A stretch of 64,000 bases of DNA from Tetracentron sinense (Eukaryota; Streptophyta; Magnoliopsida; Trochodendrales; Trochodendraceae): contig CM026556.1 of assembly GCA_015143295.1 (NCBI GenBank), positions 15,562,547-15,626,546 of the forward strand, given 5' to 3'. Below are positions 54,118 to 64,000 of the stretch, in pieces (position 1 is the stretch's first letter; each line of letters starts with the position of its first letter). The translations under genes and the position numbers were made by a program. The notes beneath the pieces were generated by a model that saw only the letters and a program-made list of their open reading frames with translations, was not told the origin of the DNA and searched no databases.

Positions 54118-55482
54118 ATGAGACGGAACACACGGGGTCGTGGACCACATACCAGAGCTTCCTCTTCTTCACGGGATGAGGATGAGCAGCCGGACCTCTC
54201 TCAGGTCTTAGGCTCTATTGCTGAGACACTCGCCATCCTGGCGGCTCGGCAAACTATACCGGCATCAGCGGCACCTACTCCACCGTCTGGAGCTCAAGTA
54301 CATCGTACAGTTGGAGTTGAGGCATTCCGGAGATTGAGGTCTCCATCCTTCCATGCGAGTGTGGACCCTCTTGCTGCGGAGGCTTGGATCCTCCAGGTTG
54401 AGAAGATATTTGCGGTGCTCTCTCCTACAGAGGAAGAGAAAGTAGCATGGGCAGTTTTCATGCTAGAAGGTGAAGCCCACCATTGGTGGTTGTCCGCATT
54501 GAGGACACGGGACTTGACCATGCAAGGTCAACCGTGGAGTTGGGAGGAGTTTAAGGATACGTTCTATAAGAAGTATTTCCCGGTTGGAGCTCGGGAAAAG
54601 AAAGAGAGAGAATTCATCAACCTTGAGCAAGGTTCGATGTCTGTGGCCGCTTATGAGGCCAAGTTCTCGGAGCTATCACGCTTCGCGACACATATGATTG
54701 CCACCGAGGCAATGAAGGTGAGGAGGTTTGAGCAAGGACTCAAGGATGTCATCATGGAGAAAGTATCGGTCTTTAGGCACGCCACTTACACTGAAGTGGT
54801 GGATAAAGCCTTGTTGGTTGAGACAAACTCTGAGGCGGTGTCCAAGAAGAGGGAATTGACGAGAGGCCAATCCAGTAGTTCAGCACCTCTAGAGAGGCGG
54901 GCTCGTACCGGCCCTTATCAGTATACATGGCCAGGACCACAGATGAGGCCGACTTATGCGCCTCCAGCACCGCGGCAGTACGTGCCACAGGCACCTCGAC
55001 CTCAGGCTCTCCTGGCCCCACGGCCAGTTGCACCTCAGGTGGTGAGATATGCTCCACCTCAGGCCCCTCCTACCCGCACAATCGAGGCTTGCCCTTCATG
55101 TGGCCGAAGGTACCCAGCAGGGGATTGCCTAAGAGCATCGGGTGGATGTTTTCACTGTGCTCGCCAGGGCCACGTGATCAGGGATTGCCCTACCTGGCAT
55201 TTACCAGGCCAGTCTCAGGGGATTAGGCCACCAGCACGCCCAGCAGGATCATATCAGGCGTCATCTCAGACTACCCGGTCTACACCTCAGTCTCGCCAGG
55301 CGAACCAGGGGCGTGTATTTGCTTTGACAGAGGGTGATGCACTTGCATCTGATGATTTGGTGCAAGGTACACATTTGGAGTTATTTTCTTTATTCGTGAT
55401 TGTTATGTTATGTTTTATTCCTTGTGTACGTACTTGGTATGCTATATATATATACCTATGTGTATACACTGTTGATGCTTGA
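54118..55482 (+). CDS. gag: Intact gag of element E
   Basis: MRRNTRGRGPHT start. An open frame runs further upstream to 54001, but homologs start at this ATG. 455 codons unspliced. Gag core: LRSPSFHASVDPLAAEAW, EGEAHHWWLS, FYKKYFPVGAREKK, AYEAKFSELSRF. Then a Pro/Arg-rich linker, the short-spaced knuckle CPSCGRRYPAGDC with Tyr in place of His (a lost ligand), and CFHCARQGHVIRDC. The last 38 residues come from reading into the intron. With splicing the exon ends at 55366 (1249 nt, as in A and B). Confidence 0.9.
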   Translation: MRRNTRGRGPHTRASSSSRDEDEQPDLSQVLGSIAETLAILAARQTIPASAAPTPPSGAQVHRTVGVEAFRRLRSPSFHASVDPLAAEAWILQVEKIFAVLSPTEEEKVAWAVFMLEGEAHHWWLSALRTRDLTMQGQPWSWEEFKDTFYKKYFPVGAREKKEREFINLEQGSMSVAAYEAKFSELSRFATHMIATEAMKVRRFEQGLKDVIMEKVSVFRHATYTEVVDKALLVETNSEAVSKKRELTRGQSSSSAPLERRARTGPYQYTWPGPQMRPTYAPPAPRQYVPQAPRPQALLAPRPVAPQVVRYAPPQAPPTRTIEACPSCGRRYPAGDCLRASGGCFHCARQGHVIRDCPTWHLPGQSQGIRPPARPAGSYQASSQTTRSTPQSRQANQGRVFALTEGDALASDDLVQGTHLELFSLFVIVMLCFIPCVRTWYAIYIYLCVYTVDA

Positions 55483-55508
55483 ATTGACGTAACTAGTTAA
55501 AATTTCAG
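55367..55508 (+). other. Putative gag-pol intron, element E (142 nt)
   Basis: GTGCAAG|GTACAC donor and AATTTCAG|GAACC acceptor. Here the intron is read through without a stop for 38 codons beyond gag, then TGA. Splicing joins Gln-Gly-Thr-Leu-Leu-Val-Asn-Glu. Confidence 0.72.
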
Positions 55509-58500
55509 GAACCCTACTAGTCAATGAGTATTTGGCTCGAGTATTGATTGATACTGGGTCTACTCATTCGTTTGTCTCATCGAGTTTTTCAGAAGGCTTT
55601 TCTGTGGAGCCTAGTCAGCTAAAACCGGAGTTAGCCATTTCGATTCCTCTGGGCAAAACAGTATTGGCAGATAAAGTGTATAGAAATAGTGTGGCCCAAG
55701 TTAGAAGCCACGAGTTGGCGGTTGATCTCATCGTCCTTGGATTCCAAGACTTTGATGTTATATTGGGAATGGATTGGTTAGCAGCGCATCATGGGCATGT
55801 AGCTTGCTTTGAGAAGATGGTACTCTTCAAGCCGGTAGAAGGAAAACCATTTCACTTTCGGGGGTTGAAAGGTAGAGATATTGCTCGCTTTACGGCATTG
55901 TACCTAGCGAACCTCGAGGCAAAGGACTCTTCGACTATTCCGGTCGTGAGTGAATTCCTGGATGTATTTTCAGAGGAGTTGCCAGGATTACCTCCAGACA
56001 GGGAGATTGAGTTTGTGATCGAGCTTGCACCAGGCACAGCTCCCATCTTTCGGGCTCCGTATAGAATGGCCCCAGTTGAACTTAAAGAGTTGAAGACCCA
56101 GTTGGAGGAATTGCAAGGCCTTGGCTTCATTCGACCAAGTGTCTCACTGTGGGGTGCCCCGGTGTTGTTTGTTAAGAAGAATGATGGCTCGATGCGGATG
56201 TGCGTCGATTACCGGCAATTGAACAAAGTCACTATAAAGAATAGGTATCCCTTGCCTAGGATTGATGACTTGTTCGATCAGTTGAAGGGAGCGAGATTTT
56301 TCTCAAAGACAGATCTTCGATCGGGCTATCACCAGTTGAAGATTAAGGCGGAAGATATTCCCAAAACGGCTTTCTGGACTCGATATGGACACTACGAGTT
56401 CTTGGTAATGCCTTTTGGTCTCACAAACGCGCCGGCAGCTTTTATGGATTTAATGAACCGGGTGTTCCGGCCATACCTAGATCGATGCGTGATAGTGTTT
56501 GTCGACGATATCTTGGTGTATTCGCAGACACGGGAAGATCACATGCGAGACCTTTGCCTTGCTTTAGAAATGCTGAGAGAGCACAAGCTATATGCCAAAC
56601 TCAGAAAGTGTGAGTTTTGGTTGGAAGAGGTGGCATTCCTAGACCACGTTGTTTCTGTGGAAGGCATCTCCGTTGATCCGAAGAAGATAGAGGCTATTAT
56701 GAGTTGGGCAAGGCCCAAGAGTGTCACAGAGATACGTAGTTTTCTTGGACTGGCAGGCTACTACAGGAGATTCGTAGAGGGTTTCTCCAGCCTTGCAGCA
56801 CCGCTCACTTACCTGACAAGGAAGAATGCCAAGTTTGTATGGAGTGATAAGTGCGAGATCAGTTTCAGGGAACTGAAGAAGAGGCTTACTACAGCCCCTG
56901 TCCTTACTGTACCATCTCGACCTTATGGGTATGAGGTGTATAGTGATGCCTCACACGTTGGACTTGGGTGTGCACTCATGCAGCAGAAGAAAGTCATTGC
57001 CTATGCATCAAGGCAATTGAAGGAGCATGAGAAGAATTATCCCACGCACGACTTGGAGCTTGCGGCGGTCATGTTTGACTTAAGATTTGGCGTCATTACC
57101 TTTATGGGGTGGAGTTCTATATGTTTACCGATCACAAGAGTCTCAAGTATCTCTTTTCCCAAAATGAGTTGAATCTAAGGCAACGGCGTTGGATGGAATT
57201 TTTGAAAGACTATGATTGTACCATTCAATACCACCCGGGTAAAGCAAATGTAGTGGCTGATGCTTTGAGTAGAAGACCTCCGGGGTTATTAGCACGCATG
57301 TTAGTGCAGGAATGGAAGCTACTTGAAGACTTGGCAAATCTGGACATTAGTGTGAATGACTCTGTCCGTAGTCCTATCTTGGCAAATGTCACGGTTCGGC
57401 CATACATTATAGATTTGATCCAAGAATACCAAGCCACGGATGCTGAATTGTTGGCTTATCGGGACAAGGAAGTTGCTAAGGGTAGTGAGGACTTCTCTCT
57501 CACTAGCCGAGGTGCTATCACATTCATGGGAAGGCTGTGTGTCCCAGCCAATGCAGATCTTCAGAGGGAGATTATGGATGAAGCCCACCGGGCAAAGTAA
57601 ACTGTGCATCTAGGGGGTACGAAGATGTACCGTAACCTCAAGAGTCACTTTTGGTGGCGGAATATGAAGAGGGATGTTGCTGAATATGTGGCACGGTGCT
57701 TAGTGTGCCAACGGGTGAAAGCATAACACATGTGACCCGCCGGCCTATTGCAGTCCCTTCCTATTCCCGAGTGGAAATGGGAGAACATATCCATGGATTT
57801 CATAGTTGGCTTGCCAAAAACGGCAAGGGGCTCAGATGCAATTTGGGTTGTAGTGGATCGTCTGACAAAGTCCGCACATTTCTTACCCTATCGAACTACT
57901 TTTAACTCTAGTCAGTTAGCCGCTTTGTACATCAAGGAAGTGGTGAGGTTGCACGGAGTGCCAGTCAGTATTGTGTCGGATCGGGATCCAAGATTCACGT
58001 CAAGATTTTGGAAAAGTTTCCAAGAGGCTATGGGTTCCCGACTTGATTTCAGCACCTCTTTTCATCCACAGACGGATGGACAAACCGAGAGAGTGAACCA
58101 AGTCATTGAAGATATACTTCGGGCTTGTATGTTGGATTTCAGAGGCAGTTGGGAAGAGCACTTGCCTTTGGTTGAATTCGTCTATAATAACAGCTATCAG
58201 GCGAGTATCCAAATGGCACCATTTGAGGCCTTGTATGGGCGAAGTTGTAGGTCTCCTCTCTATTGGGATGAGGTAGGAGAAAGGAAAGTACTTGGTCCAG
58301 AGTTGGTTGAGCAAACTGCAAACACAGTTAAGATCATCCGGGATCGATTGAAAGCCGCTCAAGATCGCCAGAAAAGTTATGCGGACCCGTGCCGTAGGGA
58401 CTTGGAATTTCAAGTAGGGGATCAAGTTTTTGTGAAAGTATCTCCTCGCAAAGGGATCATGAGATTTGGCAAGCGAGGCAAGCTCAGTCCTCGGTATGTT

Positions 58501-58833
58501 GGGCCTTTTGAGATTATCACGCGAGTTGGTGAGGTTGCTTACAGGGTAGCTCTCCCACCTCACATGGCCGCAGTTCACAACGTTTTCCATGTGTCTATGC
58601 TTCGGAAGTACATTGCGGATCCTTCGCATGTCATAGACTTGGAACCATTGGAGATTCGAGAGGACCTCACCTTGATTGAAAGGCCGGTTCAGATTTTGGA
58701 TCGAAGAGATCAAGTGCTTCGCAACAAGACAATCCCTTTGGTTCTTGTGCAATGGCAACACCATGCTCGGGAAGAAGCTACATGGGAGCGTGAAGCCGAA
58801 GTCAAAGCGAAGTACCCAGAATTATTTGAATGA
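55509..58833 (+). pseudogene. pol: E pol: one frameshift, three nonsense codons
   Basis: 3325 nt, one less than A and B. A 1-nt deletion near 57077 (TTTGACTTAAG for TTTGCACTTAAG) shifts the frame inside RNase H. Stops follow at 57598-57600 (TAC to TAA), 57724-57726 and 57733-57735, all before the integrase core. Protease DTGSTHSF and RT FVDDIL are intact. The integrase-chromodomain frame from 57748 to the stop is open (361 codons), with [16 protein letters not shown] and [10 protein letters not shown] kept. Confidence 0.93.
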
Positions 58834-58920
58834 GTTTTTGCATAAGTTTTTATATGACTTGTAATTTTCTTTTTGGTTTGTAATGCAAGTAGCGTCTAAA
58901 TTTCGAGGACGAAATTTTTG

Positions 58921-58934
58921 TAAGGGGGGGAGGA
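58921..58934 (+). other. Polypurine tract of E
   Basis: TAAGGGGGGGAGGA directly precedes the 3' LTR. 58834-58920 is short untranslated sequence. Confidence 0.85.
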
Positions 58935-61333
58935 TGTAGAGCCCCGGACTTTTTCAGATTTAATGCATGACACTTTCGTTGCCATTTTTCCTTTAAAAAG
59001 GTATAATAAATAAATAAGGAAGAAATTGGGAATTCCAAAATGTTAGAAATGTTCGTTTTCGAAGTACGAACCCAACGCAAGTTGAATCGTCAAAATCGGA
59101 CGAACGAGTCAAAAGTTATGGCCAACACAGTTTGGACCTGCAGACCACCGATCGCTCGGTCTATGGAGCGATCGATCGGTCCAAAACCGATCGCTCGGAG
59201 GCTATCGACTGGTCAAGATTTTTGTGTGGGAAAATTTTCCAGAGAGTGAAATTTTAACCGATCGCTCGGTTATGAAACCGATCGATCGGTAGGCAACCGA
59301 TCGATCGGTCATTAACACCGATCGCTCGGTACTCGCGTTTTTGCAGAAATTTCAGTAAGGGTATTATGGTCTTTTGGTCGGTTCACTCTTACCTTAAGAG
59401 GTTAACCCGAGCCTTTAGGGCTTCATTTCGACTCTTAGAGAGATTGGGAGATAAGAAGAGAGGAGAGGGCGATTCCTAAACCTAGGGTTTCCATTTTGGA
59501 GAGAAATCAAGGGGTTTGTGAACCCACACTCAACTCAAGCCCATTTTTCTTCAAGATGAAGGCACTAGCTCGTGAGGAGCATCTCCTCAAGCTAGGGCAG
59601 CAACTCACGGTCGTTTGTGGAAGGGGTTTCTCCCCTCATTGTTCAAGGTCGATACTTCTTGCTACCCTCCTAGTTATAGTTCCTCTTTTCCCTTTATTTC
59701 CCTTTGTTTTCCTTTGTTTACACATGTGCTATGAGATGGATGGTTGTGAATGGTTAATCGAGATGGAATGGGCGATTGGATGCCAATGGTTGTGTTATGA
59801 TGATTAAAATGGGGAGGGCATTGTTCCAATAATGAACATACATGCATGATTTGAGTAAAATCCATCTAGAAAAGCATGTTGTAGGGTAAATCAATAATGA
59901 ACACACCATGTTTGATGAAATGCCAAGATGAATGAAAAGAAAAATAAATAAAGAAAATGCATGCTTAAACATTTATGGAAATTGCTAAGGTTATGATAGT
60001 GTGTTTTTGCGCTTTCCCTAAATTTTTTAATTTATTACTTGTATATATGGTAATGTGCAATGTATGGTGAATTACCCAAAATGTCATATTTAATTTCCAT
60101 CGCAAGTGTGTACACGATTACACGAGCACGGCATGAAACGACTGATTTACCGATGTTTTCAAGGACGAGATGTAGAGGTGGGGCATATCCTACGATATGT
60201 TTCACTTCGCTTTTGGCAAGGACAAGATGATCATGCATTGCATAGGGAAGGGTCTCTCATCCCATCGCATTACACACATGGCATGGCATCGCATTACATG
60301 CATGGCATAGCATCTCATGACACTCAAGGCATGGCATGACACGCATGGATGCTAGTTGCGACGGGCTATGAACGGCAACTAGGCATACACATTTCGCATG
60401 GATGCTAGTTGCGATGGGCTATGAACGGCAACTAGGCATACACATTTTGCATGGATGCTAGTTGCGACGGACTATGAACGGCAACTAGGCATATCATTCA
60501 GCATATAGGATACTAGTTGCGACGGACTATGAACGGCAACTAGGCATATCATTCAAGTGTACAGGGTACTAGTTGCGACGGGCTATGAACGGCAACTAGG
60601 CATGTGAACATGTTTAAATTCCGAATAAGCAAGCATGATACAAGTATGACAAGCATGACACGGTAAATAAGTTCCCAATTACGCGAAGGGTATTTTAAGT
60701 CAAGTCAAGTGCATGGTGTTTTTCAAGGATTTTATCGGCTTTTCATGAACTGCAAGCATGATTATGAATTTCCTTATTTCTTTGTATGATATTAACTGTT
60801 CCTGATTCATATATATCTATATTGTTTCCTGGGTATGCATTGCTATCTCTTGCTATAACTGTTGGTTAGTAGTTAGTACCCACTGAGTATTCCATGCTCA
60901 GCCGTACTTCTTATGTCGGCAGGTTCTGAGGGAGCTGCTACTCCATTTGATGTTTGTGCTCCTGGTCCATTGGTGGAGGAGGTGTACGTCGAGGAGCCTT
61001 TGGAGGAACCTCCCGTAGAGGGTTATCAGTAGGTGGTGTTAGATTCTGAGTGGATTAGCTGTGGGTGAGCATGAGTGATTATATCCATGTATTTTGGCGG
61101 GCATGTCCGCACTTTCTTGTTTTGATTTCTTTGTATTAAAACTTGGACCATGTGTATATACTTAGAGGTTTGTTAGACTTCCGGTGTGTCTTATAGTTAT
61201 GCTTCCGTTGTTATCCTCTATTGTATATGCTCTGTGGGTGTTTTGCAGGTGGTTTGTCAAGCAAGTCATGTAAGTCATGATTTAGTCATCCACGATTCAC
61301 TCTAACTCCTAGGGTGGGTTTTGGGTCGCGACA
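58935..61333 (+). repeat. E 3' LTR
   Basis: 2399 bp. It has one extra ACCGATCGATCGGT unit near 59277-59296 and one extra hairpin unit (60345-60605, five units) compared with the 5' LTR. All other modules are in the same order. Confidence 0.94.
60913..61032 (+). CDS. Conserved LTR small ORF (39 aa), E 3' LTR copy
   Basis: One Ala-to-Thr change and one synonymous Tyr change from the 5' LTR copy. The length and stop are the same. Confidence 0.5.
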   Translation: MSAGSEGAATPFDVCAPGPLVEEVYVEEPLEEPPVEGYQ

Positions 61334-61338
61334 CCCCA

Positions 61339-63118
61339 GGTGTCGAAAGGTTGTTTTGTAGGTCATATAAGGCTATGGACACATCCATTAGCCTGGAAGC
61401 GTTCCCTAACGGGATGGTGTGTTACCGGATTTGGTTCACGTGCACGAGGCTCGAGTATTTCAGTTAACCAAGCGAGGCTTGGGTTAACTAGGGTTAACCT
61501 GTGGTTAGAAAAGCTAACCAGGGTTAAAGTGTAATCCAACGTGATTGATAGTCGGGAGTGGGTGAATTTGATATCCATAGATCCTCTTTGACTAGGTCAA
61601 GGGAGAACAGATTGTTGTGTTATTTTATAGATATGCCATACCAAGTCTAAGTTAGTCGGTTGTGATGCCTCTGATAGATATGTTGTCCGTACTGTGGCTG
61701 AGTCAGATGGTTGTATTATCTGATAGATATATCATACCAAGGCTGAGTCAGTGGGTTATCTTGCCTCTGATAGATATGTCATCCGTACCGTGGTTGAGTC
61801 AGATGGTTGTATTATCTGATAGATATGCCGTACCGAGGCTGAGTCAGTAGGTTGTGATGCCTCTGATAGATATGTCCTCCGTACGGTGGCTGAGTCAGAT
61901 GGTTGTGTTATCTGATAGATATGTCGTACCGAGGCTGAGTCAGTAGGTTGTGATGCCTCTGATAGATATGTCGTCCGTACGGTGGCTGAGTCAGATGGTT
62001 GTGTTATCTGATAGATATGCCCTGAGGATATAAGTCCCCACCGTGGCTGAGTCAGATGGTTGTGTTATCTGATAGATATGTCGTACCAAGGCTGAGTCAG
62101 TAGGTTGTGATGCCTCTGATAGATATATCATCCGTACCGTGGCTGAGTCAGATGGTTGTATTATCTGATAGAGATGTCGTGAGGATAGAGGTCCCCACTG
62201 TGGCTGAGTCAGATGGTTGTGTTGTCTGTGATCTGATGGATATGCCGTGAGGATAGAATTCCTCATAGTGGCTGAGATCAGACGATTATGTTGGTTCTAG
62301 CGGGTGAAGGCCCGGATTATGTACGGAGTCTATGGACTCAAGGTTGTATGGAGTCTAAGGAGTCAAGGTTTGATTTCATTGGGTGTAAGTCTGGTTTGAT
62401 CTCGATAGTTATCATGGGGGAATGGGACGCTATGGTAACTAAATTAATGTTAATAGATTTAGAAATTGATAGCGAGTCTACGAACTCTAACTTGGATATT
62501 GGGTTTATGGACTCAAGTTGAATACAGGCGAAGGCTAGTTGATTGAGTCTGCGGACTTAAGGATAGAGTGTGAGCGGTTGTCTGGAAGGGTAACCTAGTG
62601 GTGTAAACGATGATTGGATGAACTTGGAAATTAAGGTTCAGAACCTCGAAATAGGGTGAAATAGCCCTAAGTGACCTCGGGTCACTGATTACGATATTAT
62701 ATATTATTATAATATGAGAATTGTATTGCAACACTGTATCGTTATTGATGATGATGATTATTACTAGGCAGAAAATAGCCTAGATGGATTGTGGATTTTG
62801 CTGGGCTCTATAGCTTACTCCTATCATTTTATGTCTTCATATTTGGAAGTAATTGTCGATTGGCAAGGAGTTATGCTTGATGGATTCTGAAAGTGTACCG
62901 GCGCAGTTATGGCGCAAAAAGTAACGGCTATTATAGCCAGTGAGGTAACGTATTTGCTTATGATGGGTTATTGTGATGACCGGTTGTTATTGCTTGCTCA
63001 TCAGAAAAGTTTAAAAATCCCCGTATTTTCGCAGGTAAAGTCTTCCGCATTCGTGGTTATGACGAACGAGCACGCGTCTTAGAACTTAATTTCTCACAGG
63101 CGGGTTCGGGGCGTCACA
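61339..63118 (+). repeat. F 3' LTR, right part
   Basis: It resumes after the second CCCCA and ends GGGGCGTCACA at 63118. It includes a GGTTAACC-type short repeat (61460-61530), the 48/96-bp tandem array (61650-62285) and the part shared with 48036-48501. The LTR without E is about 3.1 kb, the longest here. Confidence 0.87.
61650..62285. repeat. 48/96-bp tandem array in the F LTR
   Basis: Two related half-units alternate. Both have CTGATAGATATG and GGCTGAGTCAG; one continues ATGGTTGTGTTAT and the other TAGGTTGTGATGCCT. GTGATGCCTCTG recurs at 61854 and 61950, a 96-bp period. About 13 half-units are present. Confidence 0.88.
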
Positions 63119-64000
63119 TACGCCGACAGGGTAAATACACCACCAAACAGGCTGCACAATCTGACTTCTCCTTGGCCGTTCTCAGTGTGGGGCATCGATG
63201 TCATCGAACTCATAGCTCTGAAAGCATCTAACGGACATCAATTCATTCTGGTTGCAATCGATTACTTTACAAAATGGGTTGAGGTAGCCTCTTATGCCAA
63301 CGTCCCAGCCTCAGTCGTTCAGTGTTTTCTGAAAAGGGATATCATCTACCGATATGGGGTCCCATATGAGATTGTAACAGACAATGCTCTCAACTTCTGC
63401 AACAAGGGGTGACTGACCTCTACCAAAAGTTCAAGATCCAACATCACAATTCTACGCCATATAGACCACAGACCAATGGTGTAGTTGAAGCCGCTAACAA
63501 AAATCTAAAGAAAATCATTGAGAAGATGGCCACCAAATACTCTATCTGGCATGAGATGCTCCCATACACACTCATGGCATACAGAACGTTCATCTGAACC
63601 TCAAATGGGGCAACACCATTCTCTCTGGCATATGGCATGGAAGCAGTCCTCCCCGTCGAAGTATAGATTCCGTCACTCCGGGTGTTAATGGAAGTAGAGC
63701 TCTCAGAAGCAGAATGGGCATAGACCCGGTATGAGCAGTTGAATCTGATTGAAGAGCAGTGACTGAAAGCCATCAATCACTCTCAGGCCTATCAGAGGCG
63801 CATGGCTAGGGCATTCAATAGGAAAGTCTAGCCGAGAAGCATCGAGATCAGTGACCTGGTTCTCCAGAAAATGTTACCAAATCACCCTGACCCAAGGGGC
63901 AAGTTCACTCCCAACTACGAAGGCCTATACATCGTCTGAGACAAATTCTCAAGTGGTGCCCTTCGACTCGGATGTATGGATGACGAAGACCTCCCAGAGC
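63119..64000 (+). pseudogene. pol: T2: Tat-lineage integrase remnant, runs off the window
   Basis: It begins mid-zinc-finger region (TPPNRLHNL), then WGIDVIELI, DYFTKWVEVASYANV, YEIVTDNALNF, QTNGVVEAANKN (all three catalytic acidic residues readable), AYRTF, GATPFSLAYGMEAVLPVEV, YEQLNLIEEQ and PNYEGLYIV. Stops occur at 63410-63412, near 63596, 63664, 63721, 63761, 63828 and 63938. It is the same family as T1 but in the opposite orientation. It starts exactly at the right end of F, so F probably inserted here. Confidence 0.87.

Larger units (their letters stand above)
51439..61333 (+). mobile_element. Element E: Tekay-like chromovirus in the F 3' LTR
   Basis: TGTAGAGCCCC to GTCGCGACA with the direct repeat CCCCA (51434-51438, 61334-61338). 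It is 9895 bp with full LTRs of 2318 and 2399 bp, PBS, gag, intron-like gap, pol and PPT. The LTRs differ mainly by one palindrome unit and one hairpin unit, plus scattered bases, so it is fairly recent, but pol has four lesions. Confidence 0.96.
48036..63118 (+). mobile_element. Element F: gag-only, non-autonomous LTR element
   Basis: It has a partial 5' LTR (48036-48501), a PBS, a damaged gag, then directly a PPT and a 3' LTR (50079-51438 plus 61339-63118, split by E). The internal region is only about 1.6 kb and has no protease, RT or integrase. This fits elements called TR-GAG or large non-autonomous derivatives. Its left end was removed with the left side of H, and its right end abuts Tat integrase T2. 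Confidence 0.85.

Noticed and set aside
1..64000. Host protein-coding genes or an envelope gene
   Set aside because: No frame outside gag, pol, LINE and LTR sequences showed a recognisable domain. No membrane-type ORF follows pol in any element.

Overview
This window is plant repeat DNA. I recognise no host gene in it. Nearly every base belongs to LTR retrotransposons of the Ty3/gypsy superfamily, most of them chromodomain-bearing elements that resemble the Tekay/Del clade. The rest is Tat-lineage integrase debris at both ends, a piece of an L1-type LINE with a plant-style RNase H, and one unclassified LTR-like block. The host is a land plant, probably an angiosperm with a repeat-rich genome. 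The LTRs are long (1.8 to 2.6 kb), the primer binding sites match initiator tRNA-Met, and the element types are plant ones. The species cannot be told from the sequence.

Layout. 1-6596: decayed + strand element 'G' (pol 3' half and 3' LTR), broken inside its chromodomain by a minus-strand solo LTR 'S1' (2093-4646, 5-bp duplication ATCCC). 6597-10711: minus-strand Tat-lineage remnant 'T1'. 10712-12060: LTR-like block. 12061-12841: 5'-truncated LINE. 12842-63118: a deep nest. Element C (15879-25701, minus, intact ORFs) sits in the 3' LTR of B (14743-34330, minus). B sits in the 5' LTR of A (13402-41581, plus). A sits in the gag of H (12842-48035, plus, left end lost). H sits in the 5' LTR of F (48036-63118, plus, gag-only). 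A separate element E (51439-61333, plus) sits in the 3' LTR of F. F abuts a second Tat integrase, 'T2' (63119-64000, plus). Duplications of 5 bp confirm the C (TGCAT), B (TAATG), A (CTAGT), E (CCCCA) and S1 (ATCCC) insertions. ORF decay rises from C to B to A to H, as the nest order predicts.

Element design. Each coding element reads 5' LTR, PBS, a leader of about 320-345 nt, gag, a 136-148 nt AT-rich GT..AG segment, then protease-RT-RNase H-integrase-chromodomain, polypurine tract and 3' LTR. Removing the GT..AG segment joins gag to pol in one frame. In C the joined exons are 4569 nt, exactly 1523 codons. This looks like a real intron that would set the ratio of Gag to Gag-Pol.

The second unexpected signal is a short acidic reading frame inside every long LTR that I could examine. 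It starts Met-Ser-Ala-Gly in all copies except G's (Met-Leu-Ala-Gly), has 35 to 51 residues, and shares a core PGPW-x-EE-x-Y. It is kept at the amino-acid level between diverged LTRs with mostly synonymous or conservative changes. It lies between two conserved hairpins, one of which shows compensatory base changes. Two other zones of each LTR hold fast-changing arrays of palindromes or hairpins whose sequence differs between subfamilies while their place does not.
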